Part shown: positions 10,160 to 21,496 of the stretch, one piece after another
Numbering within the stretch: the stretch's first letter is position 1
How the letters are laid out: each line of letters opens with the position of its first letter
Assembly (NCBI RefSeq): GCF_036373705.1
Contig: NC_089852.1
Span: 32,005,707 to 32,069,706 of the forward strand
DNA length: 64,000 nucleotides
From: Amia ocellicauda
Lineage: Eukaryota > Chordata > Actinopteri > Amiiformes > Amiidae
Direction of reading: 5' to 3'
The notes under the pieces: model-generated
Seen by the model: the letters and a program-made list of their open reading frames with translations, nothing else
The model's database searches: none
What the model was told of the DNA's origin: nothing
Translations under genes and position numbers: made by a program

Positions 10160-10978
10160 CTGGTCCCCTTGTTCACCTGGGTGAGTTCTTCTGGCTCCTC
10201 CTACTCCAGGATAGATCTCATCCTCCTCAGTAAACAACTGGAGAGGACCGCCATGTCTTCAGAGGCAGTCTTCTTTTCAGACCACAGGCTCCTGACGACA
10301 GAGGTGCTCATCCCGAGCATGGGGGAGTCGGGACATGGGGTCTGGAAGCTCAACACCTCTCTGCTCAATGACCCTCATGTAGTTAAGACCTTTAGCAGAC
10401 GCCTCGAGGAGTGTAGGACCCTGAAAGACCTTTTTGATTCTCGCATAGAGTGATGGGAGATGGTGAAGAGCAGAACCAAGGTGTACTTCATTCAGCTTTG
10501 GAAATGGAAAGCTTGCGAGAGGTGGGTGAGATATTCCCTCCTGAACGCCCGCCTCCAGTGCCTGAGTCTTTTACAGCTCAGAGGCTTCGACCTGGCTGAG
10601 GAGGTGGCCCGGGTGAAACTGAGTCTCTCCGCCCTCTATCGGGAAGAACAAGAGAAGATCAAGGTCATTTCCAGGGTCCACATCATGGGGGACGATGACA
10701 AGTGCAGCCGCTTCTTCTTCAAGAAAACAAAGGAGAGGTGGCCTACAATGTCCATCATGATCGACTCCTCGGGGCAGGAGGTGGAGGGCAGAGAGGCTGT
10801 TGAGACAGTGGTGCAGGACTTCTACAGGGAGTTGTACAACCAGAAGGTGGTGGATCAAAATCTGATCCATCACTTTCTGTCCCTGTTGGAGTCCCGCAAC
10901 AAGGGGGACGAGGAGGCAGAGGAGGATCCAGAGATCTCCACCACTGAACTCTCCCAGGTGAAAAAGAGTGGACGGTGA
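10160..10978 (+). pseudogene. Tx1/L1-type LINE, internal fragment
   Basis: Frame 10169-10453 has the end of the endonuclease: SRIDLILLSKQLE followed by FFSDHRLL, where Ser-Asp-His is the conserved catalytic triplet of this nuclease family. After one stop (TGA at 10451) the next frame, 10460-10978, gives the linker toward the reverse transcriptase, with KCSRFFFKKTKERWP, a typical Tx1-type motif. Sequence ends abruptly at 10978 where an L2-type element begins in the opposite direction. RT catalytic motifs are not present. Confidence 0.75.
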
Positions 10979-10984
10979 AAGCTA

Positions 10985-13195
10985 AGTGCTGTCAAGATGT
11001 AGGGTTACAGACGAGGGCTACGGGAAAGGGAGCAAGGAGGAAAACAATCAAGAATGCGAGGAGCATAGTAAAGCTGAAGTGCTATCTATCAGGGATAGAG
11101 GACTAATATTACAAGTGCTGTCGGAAGAGATGTGTCTTGAGTAAGCGCTGGAATGAGGTCAAGGACTCTGCTGTTTTGACTTCAGTGGGCAGGTCGTTCC
11201 ACCACTTAGGGGCCAGGGATGAGAAGGAGCGGGCTCTGGAGGAAGGGGAGTGTAGAGGAGGCAGAGTTAGCCTTCTGGCACTGGAGGAGCGCAGTGGTCT
11301 GGATGGGATGTATGGAGAGACAAGTGACTGAAGGTAGCTTGGTGCAGTGTGGTGAGACAGCGGTAGGTGTGGGTCAAAGTCTTGAACTGAATGCGTGCCG
11401 CTATCGGGAGCCAGTGGAGGCAGCGGAGCAGTGGAGTAGCGTGTGCGAATCATGGCAGAGAGAATACCAGACGAGCCGCAGAGTTCTGAATGAGCTGGAG
11501 TGGGCGGGTAGTGGATGCAGGCAGGCCGGCCAGGAGGGAGTTGCAGTAGTCCAGGCGGAAGAGGACCAGTGACTGGACAAGTAGCTGAGTTGAGTAGTCG
11601 GTGAGAAAGGGACGGATCTGGCGTATGTTGCTCAGGAAGAATCTGCAGGTGTGCGTCAGCGTGGTTATGTGCTGGGAGTAGGAGAGCGCAGGATCGAGGG
11701 CGACTCCTAGATTTTTAGCGGAAGAAGAAGGAGAGAGTGTGGTGGATTCCAAGGGGATTGAGATGGGGAGGTCAGCAGAAGGTGAGGAAGAGTGGGGGTT
11801 AAACAGGAGATCTGATTTGGAGAGGTTGAGTTTGAGGTGGTGCGAGTGCATCCAGGCAGAAATGGCAGACAAGCAGGAAGAGATGTATGAGGGGATGAGA
11901 GGGTCAGAAGAGGGAAAAGACAGGAAGATCTGGGCATCATCAGCGTAGAAGTGCTAGGAGAAACCATGGGAAGCGATGAGGGGGCCCAGGGAGCGAGTGT
12001 AGAGAGAGAACAGGAGCGGGCCCAGGACGGAGCCTTGGGGAGCGCCTGTGAGGAGAGGTTGGGGGGTGGATGAGGAGCCTCGCAATGTCACTTGGTAGGA
12101 CCGGTCACTGAGGTGAACCAGATGAGAGCAGTCCCAGAGATCCCAAGGTCAGCGAAGCAGGACAGGAAGATGGAGTGATCAACGGTGTCAAATGCTGCAG
12201 AGAGGTCAAGGAGGATGAGGACTGAGGAGAGGGAGGCCGCCCGAACACAGCTGAGGGAGTCAGTGACAGTCAGGAGAGCCGTCTCAGTGGAGTGAGCTGT
12301 GCGGAAGCTGGATTGCAGAGGATCAAGGAGTGAGTGTTGGGACAGAAAGTCAGAGAGCTGACGGTGGACCACCCGCTCGAGAGTCTTGGAGAGGAAGGGA
12401 AGTAGGGAGACAGGGCGATAGTTCTGAGGAGAGGTGGCATCAACGGTTGGTTTCTTGAGCAGTGGGATGACAGCAGCTTGTTTAAATGCAGAGGGGAAAC
12501 AGCCAGAGAGGAGGGAGGAGTTGAGGAGGAAGGAGATGAAGGGGAGAAGTTCAGGAGCGGTTGCTTGGAAGAGACGAGAAGGGAGAGGGTCCAGGTCACA
12601 CATTGTGGGTTTGTGACATAGGAGGAGAGCAGAAACTTCAGCGTCTGAGAGAGGTGAGAATGAAGAAAAGGAATCTTGGTCGGTGGAAGGTTTCGGTGTG
12701 ATGGGAGATGAGGGTGGAGTATTGAAGAGCCCCCCAAATTGAAGATTGTGGATGTCTGCAATCTTGGAGGAGAACAAGGAGGCGAAATCATCAGCAGTGA
12801 GAGATGGGGGAGGAGGAGGGGGAGGGGGGGCAAGGAGGGAGGAGAAGGTGGAGAAGAGTTTGCGGGGGTTGTTGATAGTGGATTCGAAGAGAGATTGGAA
12901 GTAAGACTTCTTGGCTGAGGTGAGAGAGGACGAGAATGTGTACAGTAGGGAGCGGTAGAGTTCGAGGGCAGCTGGGAGTTTGGTCCTTTTCCACTTCTGT
13001 TCGGCGGCACGCAGACTAGTTCGGGTTGCATGGAGAACAGCAGAGAGCCAAGGCTGAGGAGGGGAGGGACGGGCAGGACGAGACGTGAGAGGACAGAGAG
13101 AGTCAAGGGAGGAGGTGAGGGAGGAGAACAAAGAGGAGGTCAGGGTAGAGCAGCGCAGCACAGCACAGGAGAGACAGTCACGGAGGCCAGACGAA
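10985..13195 (-). pseudogene. L2-type LINE, near-complete reverse transcriptase, decayed
   Basis: Minus-strand frames at 13161-12088, 11872-11450 and 11453-11109 together cover one RT. Seen in order: PQNYRPVSLLPFLSKTLERV, motif A LDLSAAFDTVDH, motif [14 protein letters not shown] (about 12030), motif C FYADD (about 11950) and the C-terminal LDYCNSLLAGLP with WNDLPTEVKTAESL. A stop codon falls shortly before FYADD and there are at least two frame changes. The 3' end at about 10985 lacks the (AAT)n tail kept by the other copy at 25901-26794. Confidence 0.85.
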
Positions 13196-13773
13196 TTCGG
13201 CTAAAACCTTCACTATTTTCTTAAAAGGCCTTAATTTAAAGTTTCAATTACCTCATTGATTGAGTGTGAATTAACTGGGTTCTACATTTTAGGAAGCCTA
13301 AATCTGGATTGAGTGCAATACAGGGACTGAACTGATTTAATTTATTTTATTTGCATACATCTTTGTTTTCACTTAAAGTGTAAAATACTGATTATTAAAG
13401 ACGTGCCTGTGTTTGTTTAAGTTTCTGGTGTTATTGACAGTCAGCTTGAGGGAAGATTTACTTAAAATTAAGAAATAATTACATGGGGCAGTTTCAAATT
13501 ATAAACAGTATAAACAAATAATTCTCAATGCAATTGCTCCTCCAATGTAGGCTTAATGGGGATATCAGTGCACTGAATAGGTTAGTGGGGTGTTAATGTC
13601 TCACTGAATGGAACTAAGTGTAATCTTGTGACTCAATGTTTCTGCTCTGACTCAAAATGCATAACAAAATAAATGTTTGTTGTAATTTCACTTTGACTGT
13701 TATTAAGAAAGTAATAATCTAAATAATAGGATTAAGTTACAAAGTGAGATATAGAATAACACATGGTATCATA
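13196..13773. other. Interval with no recognised feature
   Basis: AT-rich noncoding sequence between the L2 LINE and the DIRS recombinase fragment. Confidence 0.5.
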
Positions 13774-14120
13774 TTATAGATTTACTTTGTTAATACAAAA
13801 TATTGGCAGAGAACGAGTGGTGTTACAATGGTAATAGTCCATAACCCAATACGAGAGGCACTGCTTTGAAAGCGCCTGGCCCTGTATCCACGCTCCGTAG
13901 GACACAAACAACTGGTCTGAGCACCAAGTGTCTTTAGTGCACTCCAGATAGCACTTGAGGGCCATGCGGGCAGTGAAGGGGCCAGAGGAGGCCGCAGCCT
14001 ACAAGCTCCATTAAGAAATAGCATCCAGGAAATGAGACCCGGGGGGCTTGACATCAAACCGGATATGACGTGGAGATGGCCGTCAAATACACTTTAAGCA
14101 TGGACAGGGACTCCAACAGC
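13774..14120 (-). pseudogene. DIRS tyrosine recombinase fragments
   Basis: On the minus strand, LSMLKVYLTAIS (about 14090-14060) matches the N-terminal core-binding part of DIRS recombinases. Further on, DQLFVSYGAWIQGQALSKQ (about 13920-13860) matches the segment just before the catalytic HxxR..Y region. The central part is deleted and a stop follows the first motif. No catalytic residue set is preserved. Confidence 0.7.
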
Positions 14121-14880
14121 TCCAGCAGAAATTGTAAACTGTCTGTTATGTTTTGATACAGAAACTGAGAAGCTGAAAGTAAATCACATGACAACTGCAT
14201 CATCGCATGGGTCCTCTTTTATTACCAAGAAAACACAACGCAGAAGAGAAAACTATTACACTTGCTTAACACAGAAGCAGTCACCTCAGGTGGGCCATCT
14301 GAGCACTTATTGCGCCGATCTGGTCCATTCTGGCACTGAGGGCCAGAAGGGCAGCATCGCACTCCACTCCATGGAGGCAAGGATTGGTGGCCACAAGCAG
14401 CACAGGGTGAGAGGAGGAGGAACGGGTCTCTCCATTTTCACTGAGTGCCACACAGCGCGTCAGCAGGAGAGCGTGCAGCGGTGGTGCCGGTCAGTGGAGG
14501 TACCGGATGCACACAGCAACTGGGGCGCCCTCACGACAAGTGGAGCACCTAGCGGGACTGGCCGCTGTAAGCGCTTCTCCACTTGGTAACGCTACTTTAG
14601 CAACGACTACACACCATCTGCACTGAGAGCCTTGCTGCACCAGGGGAGCTGGGGGGGCCTACAACTGGGTCATGCCACAGCAGCAATGCGGGAGGACCCG
14701 AAGAACAACACCGAGCACTGCCGAGGTGCAATGAACAGGATCACTATGTGTATCTAAACACTGCGTTGTGTAGGCCCATAAGCTTATCCACACCTTTTGT
14801 GCTGTCGTTTCCGGGGATACCAGGTGATGCGCTGTTCTGAGTCCTGAGGGCCCTAGGGTAAAAGGCCGCCAGCAGAATTG
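14121..14880 (-). pseudogene. Probable DIRS internal remains
   Basis: GC-rich sequence directly upstream (minus strand) of the recombinase fragment. A minus-strand reading includes ALLALSARMDQIGAISAQM, which resembles gag-like coiled segments. No long intact frame; assignment rests mainly on position. Confidence 0.35.
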
Positions 14881-14939
14881 GTATTCAGGGTAATATAAGT
14901 AGATGGATTATGAACTGGTTGATAATTCTACAGGAAACA

Positions 14940-15090
14940 CAGGGTGTTGACAGAGGCATTTCTCAACTGAAAGGGAGGCTTGACAACGGTGTTTTGTCAG
15001 ACTTGCTGAAGATGGGGGGTTCTGACAGTGTTTTCTCCATGGTGTTAGCGGGGTGGGGGGCTGCTGATGGTGTTTTCTCCCCTCCTCTTT
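14940..15090. repeat. Short imperfect tandem repeat
   Basis: Three imperfect copies built around TGACA..GTGTTTTCTCC, about 45-55 bp apart. A similar phrase, GGGGGTCTGACAGTGTTTTC, occurs at about 2755. Confidence 0.45.
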
Positions 15091-15109
15091 GATCATAATA
15101 TTTTTAGGG

Positions 15110-15495
15110 GGGCTGATGGGTCTAGCGACACCCCTGGATGTCGATAAGAGGATCACAGGGATCACTATTAGGGCCTGTGCTTTTCTAATAATGATCTGGA
15201 CTCTGGGACAGTTGTGGGCTGACACCTGGCAGATGAAATTCAATGTGAAGTGCCAGGTATCACATGCAGGTAATAAAAAAAAATGTCCACTATAATTACA
15301 CAATGGGAGGAAAAGAACTATATGAAGTAACACATGAGAAAGAACTAGGAGTCTATGTGGACTCATCACTTTCTCCATCCAAACAATGTGGGGAAGCAAT
15401 AAAAAAGGAAAACAAAATGCTAGGGTATATTGTCCAAAGTGTAGAATTTAAAACAAGTGTAGGCAATGAAACGGTCTGAAACTTGGTAAAATCCA
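15110..15495 (+). pseudogene. CR1/Rex-type LINE, RT C-terminal fragment 1
   Basis: Plus-strand frames show WADTWQMKFNVKCQVSHAG and then YVDSSLSPSKQCGEAIKK, the region after the RT palm in CR1-like elements. The second copy, at 26795-27850, runs further. This copy ends at the hAT insertion at 15514. Confidence 0.7.
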
Positions 15496-16375
15496 CCCTG
15501 GTTATATTGCAAGTAGAGCTGGGATAATTAATCAAGTTACTCGATTATTTTAATACTCGACGATCTTTTTGGTATTCGAGTAATCGCTTTAATATATGCA
15601 TACGGTATATTAGCAGCTACATTCATGCCAGGTGCGTTCTCAAATAATAATTTACTGATTTGGTTGAGAGAGTGAAGTCGATGTATTAGTAAAATATGGA
15701 GGAAAAAATGAAGATGACAGTTTTATTTGTGTTTAAAATTATCTGGTGTCCACCCTTTGCAAAACGTCCCGGGGACGGACCGAGCATTCGACATCATATT
15801 ACTCTCCCATAAGTACTCAAGGCTGCCACTCCCAAAAAACAGAAGTCTCTAGCTTTCGAATGAGCCTAGTTACGCCATTTCCGTATAAGCAGCGCTGAGA
15901 TACCGGCCCTTTAAGAAACGTGTATGTTTTTTTTGGTGAGGAGAGAGGGGGGCCACATTCCATGGCCTGTTACCAGAGTCCTGAGACCCTCATTGGCCAG
16001 GGGGTCTGTCACTCTCTTATAGGGCAGGGCTGTAGCTTTCCAGTGATACGAAACACGTCCATATCCGAGAAGGCTATGCTGCGCTGCTCTGTGTGTTTGT
16101 GTGAGAGCTCAGCGACCGCACTTAGGGAAGCACGGCTCATACAGAATATAGAATAGACGCGATTCTCAGACAGAGCCGAAAGATGTGATACAGCAAGAAA
16201 ACCAAATACAAAGTAGATAAATGGAACCAGACACAAAAAATAAAACACCTTACACTTCGAAAACAAATCACAGATGCCGAGTCTGATTACAAAACTAATA
16301 GCCAACACATCATGCCAGCTTTGTGGTTGGAATGAGTTACTACAACAACTGTAAAGAATAGCCTGTGTCTATGTC

Positions 16376-16480
16376 AGGGGTGGGGAACCTTTTTCCTATC
16401 AAGGGCCATTCAAGTGTTCACAAATGTATTCACGGGCCACAACCTTAATTAATACACCTACATCAAAACATTAATACAGA
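16376..16480 (+). mobile_element. Second hAT-like 5' end
   Basis: CAGGGGTGGGGAACC followed by TATCAAGGGCCATT is a familiar hAT terminal sequence. The matching right end was not found. 16480-17600 shows no convincing coding frame; the open stretches there lack any transposase motif I know. Confidence 0.55.
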
Positions 16481-17602
16481 TGAAACTTACATCCTAATGC
16501 AAGAACAAATCACTTTTTTCTAAATGCACACACTGCAGTCAAAACATTAATAATGATATAGCCTACAATAAGCAAAACACTCAAAAACAGCATACAATAA
16601 CATAATGAAACAAGTGTAAATGTAAATATTGGAATAATGCTCAAAAGCAATATTTTATAGTTCAAAAATAACTATTGCATTTATCAAAACAGAGTTGTAC
16701 ACTAAAGTAAACATTTTGAATATCATGTAAACTTTGTTTTCAACATACAAAGCTACAGTGAATAAAATCAGTGTATTTCAATAAAGTATTTACTACATAT
16801 TTAGCCTGCATATCTGACAGCTCCAGACAGTCCACAGAAGACATGTTTCTACACTTTCCCTGCATGAGCTTGTACCTCACACTGCATTTTGACAGCCCTC
16901 ACCAGGTAAACACTTTTACTCCACGAATAAATAGCATGGCAATAAATGCTCCTCTGCTGATAATGTCCATGAATCATTATTTTGCGTGTGCTGCGCTGCG
17001 CTATTGCACTCTGTACTATACGCAGTAGCAATCGCGTATTGATCAGTGGAGTAAAAGCACTCGGTGCCATTTGGACCTGGCGTTTCACTCGCAATGTTTT
17101 CACAGCACTGGCACAAACCCACGAATGATCTGTCATTCCCAGTATCACTGATGCCCCTGAATCAGTCATGTTCTTATGCATGGCATTTCCAAAACAAGCT
17201 CTCTTCTGTCTCCATTTCCAATCCATGTTTATTTGCAGGTAATCACTGTATCAGCTCAATGTAGAGATCACCAATTGAGTGCCAGACTGACTCTATTGTA
17301 GGTAAATGTGTTTATAACATTTATTTATACAAATCTTTTTTGATTTATGTTTTGATTTATACTGAGTGAAAAATATGACAACCATAAAATCAGGCAAAAA
17401 TGGGGGGGGGACGACCTCAGAGGTAAAAGGTTCAGTATTTTTGTAATGCTAAAAAAAGACCCACAGTACTACAGATTTTTAAGTTTTTAGTGAATAGTGT
17501 CTGTTAACTATTTTTGTAAATAAGTTATTGACTTTAAAGGTTAATAAGTTGACTTTAAAATAATTTTGCTCCACTTGTTCAGCAAACAGTAAAAATTCCA
17601 AG

Positions 17603-17684
17603 TACAGCTCTGGAAAAAATTAAGAGACCACTTAACATTGATTTCTGAACTTGGAGTGGTCTCTTAATTTTTTAAAGAGCTGTA
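17603..17684. mobile_element. 82-bp Tc1-type MITE
   Basis: Nearly a pure inverted repeat: TACAGCTCTGGAAAAAATTA at the left and TAATTTTTTAAAGAGCTGTA at the right, with AGAGACCACT / AGTGGTCTCT inside. TA lies at both ends, as for mariner-type insertions. Confidence 0.9.
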
Positions 17685-17979
17685 GGTTGAAGTGACAACA
17701 ATTATTAAGTTTTACAATTGCTTTCCAAAAATTCAGGAGTAAATTTTGTACTGTAGTTATTTATGTGAGAAAGCATTTTCTGATTTAATAAAACAAAAAA
17801 ACAAAAAATGTTATGTGTTGTCTGAGTGAGACTTGCTATTTTAGTTAGAGACCATCAACAGAGTAAGACAAATGAACCAGTACTGGAGATAATGTTACAG
17901 AATATAGTGTACTATATAGTGGGGGTGTCTTTTCTGCATTATTAAATGCCAAAAATATAATTAATCGGAATTAACAGAT

Positions 17980-19818
17980 TGTAGCATTATGTTGGGTGTA
18001 TTTTGATAAGAGCATTTTAGCTCTGAGCTGAAGCACTGATCTAAAGAAGACCTCTCCCCCCCAAAGTTATCAGATTTCCTTAACTCATCAGCTTGGAACT
18101 GGTTTACATCAAAGTGACAGTTTTGGGGAGGATGGCACCGAGAATAGGCCAAATAATTTGGAATCCTGCTATGAGATGTCTGGAGAAAGGGGCCTGTAGG
18201 TAATAAAAAACTCTTTGAAATGGACGAGAGCCGAAATCCAGACACAGAGCTACAAACCCGGGCCAACTGGCATTTCCAAAAGATGGCATGGATTGACATC
18301 AGTCATAAATCAAGCCCCCCTCCAATAGGACACTTGGGGCTGAAACCGAAATCCAATCTCAAGAACTCAGGAACCAATCACCTAATTGATCTGACAGACG
18401 TATAAAGAACAGCGCACAACCTCTTTTTCTCTCTTTCTCACCTGAACCAGAAACTCGCTGCCACAGCTCAACCTGTAGCTCTGTTGCCCGAACCGGAACC
18501 AGAAAGCAACCAAGTCTTTGCCGGCAACAGAAGAGTTAAACTGGGAGAAGGAGATTGAGCCGTACGAAGAATTCTTTTAAAGGACTTTATTAAATAAAGA
18601 ACTTTACAGACTGTGCATGCCCGCCTGTGCCCACCTGATCAGTGGAGTTTTACAGCTGGACAATTGACTAAGTCGACTGAATACGAAAGTGTCAGTCATT
18701 TAAATAGCTATTGAGTCTTAAGAAACTCGACCCTTGGAACGAACAGGGCCCTGCTTTCCTCAAAGACTTTGTCTTCAAGTAACTACGGTGGAACCCTGCT
18801 TACAAAGAAGATTTTGTGCACAACCTTGGAGCCTTCAAACCAGTGGAAAATCTGTTAGGAAAAGACTCTACATTCACGAAACCCCAACTTCCAGGTGCAT
18901 CGACTGAGTGGAAGTTCTTGGACAAAGCCGAACCGGATTGCCTTTGTTCCAAACCACACGGACCTCGTGCCGTGTGCTGTTATCTGAGCCCGAAGACAGA
19001 GAGGCCTCTCTGCGACGAAGTTCAGATAAGTTTAACAGTTTGGAGTTTGTGATTCATGACATTTGAGAAATCAATTAGAAATGTTAATCTGTGATTCATA
19101 ACTCTAGAATGTGTAATATCATTTAGTTTTCTTAAATATAAATGTGTGTTGCATTAAACTGTTTTGTTGATAATTTTAGAAATAAAATCTGTCATGCCGA
19201 GAAATATCTTCTCATTCCTGTTTAACTGTTTAGTCTGAAATTGACACAAGTTAATAGACACCAGATTATAGGTGGCCCTGCCTATCCTTAATCATTGAAT
19301 AATAATCAGTTAAGGGAAATTGTGGTAACAAGTAATGATAGGATCTTTCTCGGCACCTAAACGTAAATGAGACTGATATATATATATATAACGAGAAGTT
19401 ACCTGACATAAATACTAACCTGCGTAGTTATTTAATGTCTGACTAACAATATTAAGAGAGACTCACCTTCGTCTTACTAACCGGTATTATACTCAATGTG
19501 TTTATAACCTTTTTTGTGTAAAGATTTGTGTGTTATCATATGTGATCCCATGGTCTTTGATTTGGTCACGGAAGTGATTTGTCTTTAATTTGTTGATCTA
19601 GAGTTGAATTTTTAATTAGTTTTTTCCTTTTGTATAATTAGTGTAGTGCTACATTTAGTCTTTGTTTTTGAATAAATTTGACAATTTATATCTTTGGAAT
19701 TGGTGTCTGCGTCCAATTATTACAGAAATTGAGTTCTACAAGATTCCAGGATTCGTGATGAGGTGATACTATAAATTCACTTCTTTAATTGAAATTTATA
19801 AGTGTACCTTACTCTACA
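17980..19818 (+). mobile_element. Full-length solo LTR, copy B
   Basis: Starts TGTAGCATTATG, ends CTCTACA, and is flanked by AGAT on both sides (17976-17979 and 19819-19822). It contains a CCAAT box with a TATA box (GTATAAAG, about 18400) and an AATAAA (about 18593), so it has promoter and polyadenylation signals. Its length of 1839 bp includes segment M (18706-19649); without M it would be about 0.9 kb. M is in the opposite orientation to that in copy A. It interrupts the hAT element 65 bp from its right end. Confidence 0.8.
18706..19649 (+). mobile_element. Segment M in LTR copy B
   Basis: Same start (AGCTATTGAGTC) and end (GTGTAGTGC) as 8411-9115, with about 240 bp more in the middle (about 19015-19240). 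Here it is not bordered by the perfect 10-bp direct repeats seen in copy A; only CATTTA recurs on both sides. Confidence 0.6.
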
Positions 19819-19891
19819 AGATTAATCGAAATTATTAATCGTATCCGTGTCGATTATTTAAATAATCGCTCAGCACACCTCTAATTCCAAG

Positions 19892-20360
19892 TCAGTTATG
19901 CCTAAATGTTCTTGAGTGGTGTGCTGATTCACACATAGTGGACACAATTGTCTGATGGCAGGGGGTCTCTGGTGTCAATAGCATAATGAAAGGTTGGTGA
20001 GGAGACAGTCTGTCAACCTGTCTTGTATCAAGAGCATATCAAAAGCTGTTGATAAAGATAGTCTATCCAGCATGGTGTTCGGAGGGGTGAGTTAACCACC
20101 TGGGAACCAGAGTAATTATCCTGGAATTTGGGAGAGCGAGGTGAGGTCTCAGTTGTCACTTTGTATGCTAATAGACAGCTGCCATTGGCTACTCTGGTGG
20201 GTGGGGTGGCCATTCTTGAAGGTGGAGTTGGACAGATGTTCAACTCAAAAAAGTTGGGTATAAGTTTTGCCTTGCTGTACCCAGTATACCTGTATACTGT
20301 GCTCTACATTCTGGACTCTGTAATACATCACATTTAACCTGAATTGTCTTAGTTCCAGTA
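19892..20360. other. Interval with no recognised feature
   Basis: Unique-looking sequence between the hAT element and a SINE. Small open frames exist but none resembles a known protein. Confidence 0.4.
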
Positions 20361-20362
20361 AT

Positions 20363-20515
20363 AGGCAGCACTGTGGAGTAGTGGTAAGGGCTATGCTGTT
20401 GTACCCTTGAGCAAGGTACTTCACTTAAATTGCTCCAGTAAAAAGCCCAGCTGTATAAATGGGTACAAATGTAAGTCACCCTGGATAAGAGCATCAGCTA
20501 AATGACAAATAATGT
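20363..20515 (+). mobile_element. tRNA-derived SINE with internal deletion
   Basis: The head GGCAGCACTGTGGAGTAGTGG contains an A-box-like TGGAGTAGTGGTAAGGGC. It is followed by TGTACCCTTGAGCAAGGTAC and TAAATGGGTACAA, then the L2-like tail CACCCTGGATAAGAGCATC. The B-box region appears deleted. This SINE type is common in fish. Confidence 0.7.
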
Positions 20516-20563
20516 AATGTAATTTGTTTTTATTCATTTAGATGTTTTAATATTTGTTGTTCC

Positions 20564-21496
20564 TCACTTCAGAATATCTAATTTTATGCTGAACACCCTC
20601 ATAACTCGCCTGCGAATCTGACTCAGTTTCAAGCCGTATATGAGGGGATTTAAAACAGGAGGGATGAGTAGAAATTCAACTGCCAGGAAATTGCGAAGAC
20701 CTTGTGGGATGTTCTTTGAACCATATCGACTGTACATTACATCAAACACTGTGCTGAATGTGAAGCCGATTAAAGTTATCAAATGTGGCAAACAGGTCTG
20801 CATGAATTTACTCATCTCTTCACTCGACTTTGCACAAGCCCTTATAATGTGGATATATGAATATAGAATAAAAAGGACTTCAGAAACATGAATAAGTATT
20901 ACAATGTAACTATAGACATTGTTAATAGTTGTGTCTACACAAGACAGCTTTACAATTGACCAGTTATCACAGTACAGTTTGTCAATTTGAGATCCACACA
21001 GAGGAAGTCTGATATTTAACAATATCCCAATTGCTGATTCACAGGAAGGAAGACTCCAAGATATCAACAGAAACTTACTGATAGTTAGAGATGTCATGAT
21101 CGAATGGTATTGTAAAGGTTTGCAAATTGCCACATACCTGTCATAAGCCATCACTGTTAAAATAGTAAATTCACTCAGAACAGAAGTGTAGATCACAAAT
21201 GCTTGAATCAAACATCCAGCGTATGAGATCACATGAGACTCAAAGAGGAAGTCAGACAGGAGTTTAGGATACAGACCAGCAGTTCCATACAGTCCATTGA
21301 CACACAGGTTACAGAGGAAGATGTACATAGGCTCATGGAGGGTTTTCTCAATGATGATTATAATGATCAGTGTCAAATTAAAAAAAAATATTAATAGATA
21401 AACAAGAAGAGTAAAAGCAAAAAAGACATGTTGATGAGATCTTGTCTCTTCTAACCCATAGAGTGTGATGACTGCAATGCTGGATGAGTTCTCCAT
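20564..21496 (-). CDS. Olfactory receptor 2, delta-like fish family
   Basis: A 310-residue odorant receptor starting at MENSSS. The frame stays open to 21631, but those 45 extra codons begin with TTG and match no other copy, so the inner ATG is chosen. Landmarks: NSS glycosylation site; NLTL in TM1 with the usual Asn; HEPMYIFLCNLCVNGLYG; MAYDRYVAICKPLQYH; LNPLIYGLKLSQIRRRVMRV. It is nearly identical to OR1 from TM2 onward, while its first ~55 residues differ (for example ITLYGLEETRSHQH). An AATAAA lies about 30 bp past the stop (20529-20534, minus strand). Expected role: ciliary odorant receptor coupled to Golf. Confidence 0.95.
   Translation of the reverse strand: MENSSSIAVITLYGLEETRSHQHVFFAFTLLVYLLIFFFNLTLIIIIIIEKTLHEPMYIFLCNLCVNGLYGTAGLYPKLLSDFLFESHVISYAGCLIQAFVIYTSVLSEFTILTVMAYDRYVAICKPLQYHSIMTSLTISKFLLISWSLPSCESAIGILLNIRLPLCGSQIDKLYCDNWSIVKLSCVDTTINNVYSYIVILIHVSEVLFILYSYIHIIRACAKSSEEMSKFMQTCLPHLITLIGFTFSTVFDVMYSRYGSKNIPQGLRNFLAVEFLLIPPVLNPLIYGLKLSQIRRRVMRVFSIKLDILK

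Larger units (their letters stand above)
15514..19883. mobile_element. hAT transposon with 8-bp target duplication and nested insertions
   Basis: The left end is TAGAGCTGGGATAATTAATC; the right end, read inward, is TAGAGGTGTGCTGAGCGATT. Flanks are ATTGCAAG (15506-15513) and ATTCCAAG (19884-19891), an 8-bp duplication with one mismatch, as expected for hAT. Inside are a second hAT-like end (16376), a small MITE (17603-17684) and a complete solo LTR (17980-19818). No transposase frame was recognised, so this is a nonautonomous or decayed copy. Confidence 0.75.

Noticed and set aside
12270-13106. 278-residue minus-strand ORF inside the L2 LINE
   Set aside because: It is an alternate frame of the RT region with Ser/Pro/Leu-rich composition and no motif; the real frame carries NYRPVSLLP and LDLSAAFDTVDH.
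16849-17226. 125-residue minus-strand ORF in the hAT region
   Set aside because: No similarity to hAT transposase motifs was seen and no repeat partner supports coding; treated as chance.
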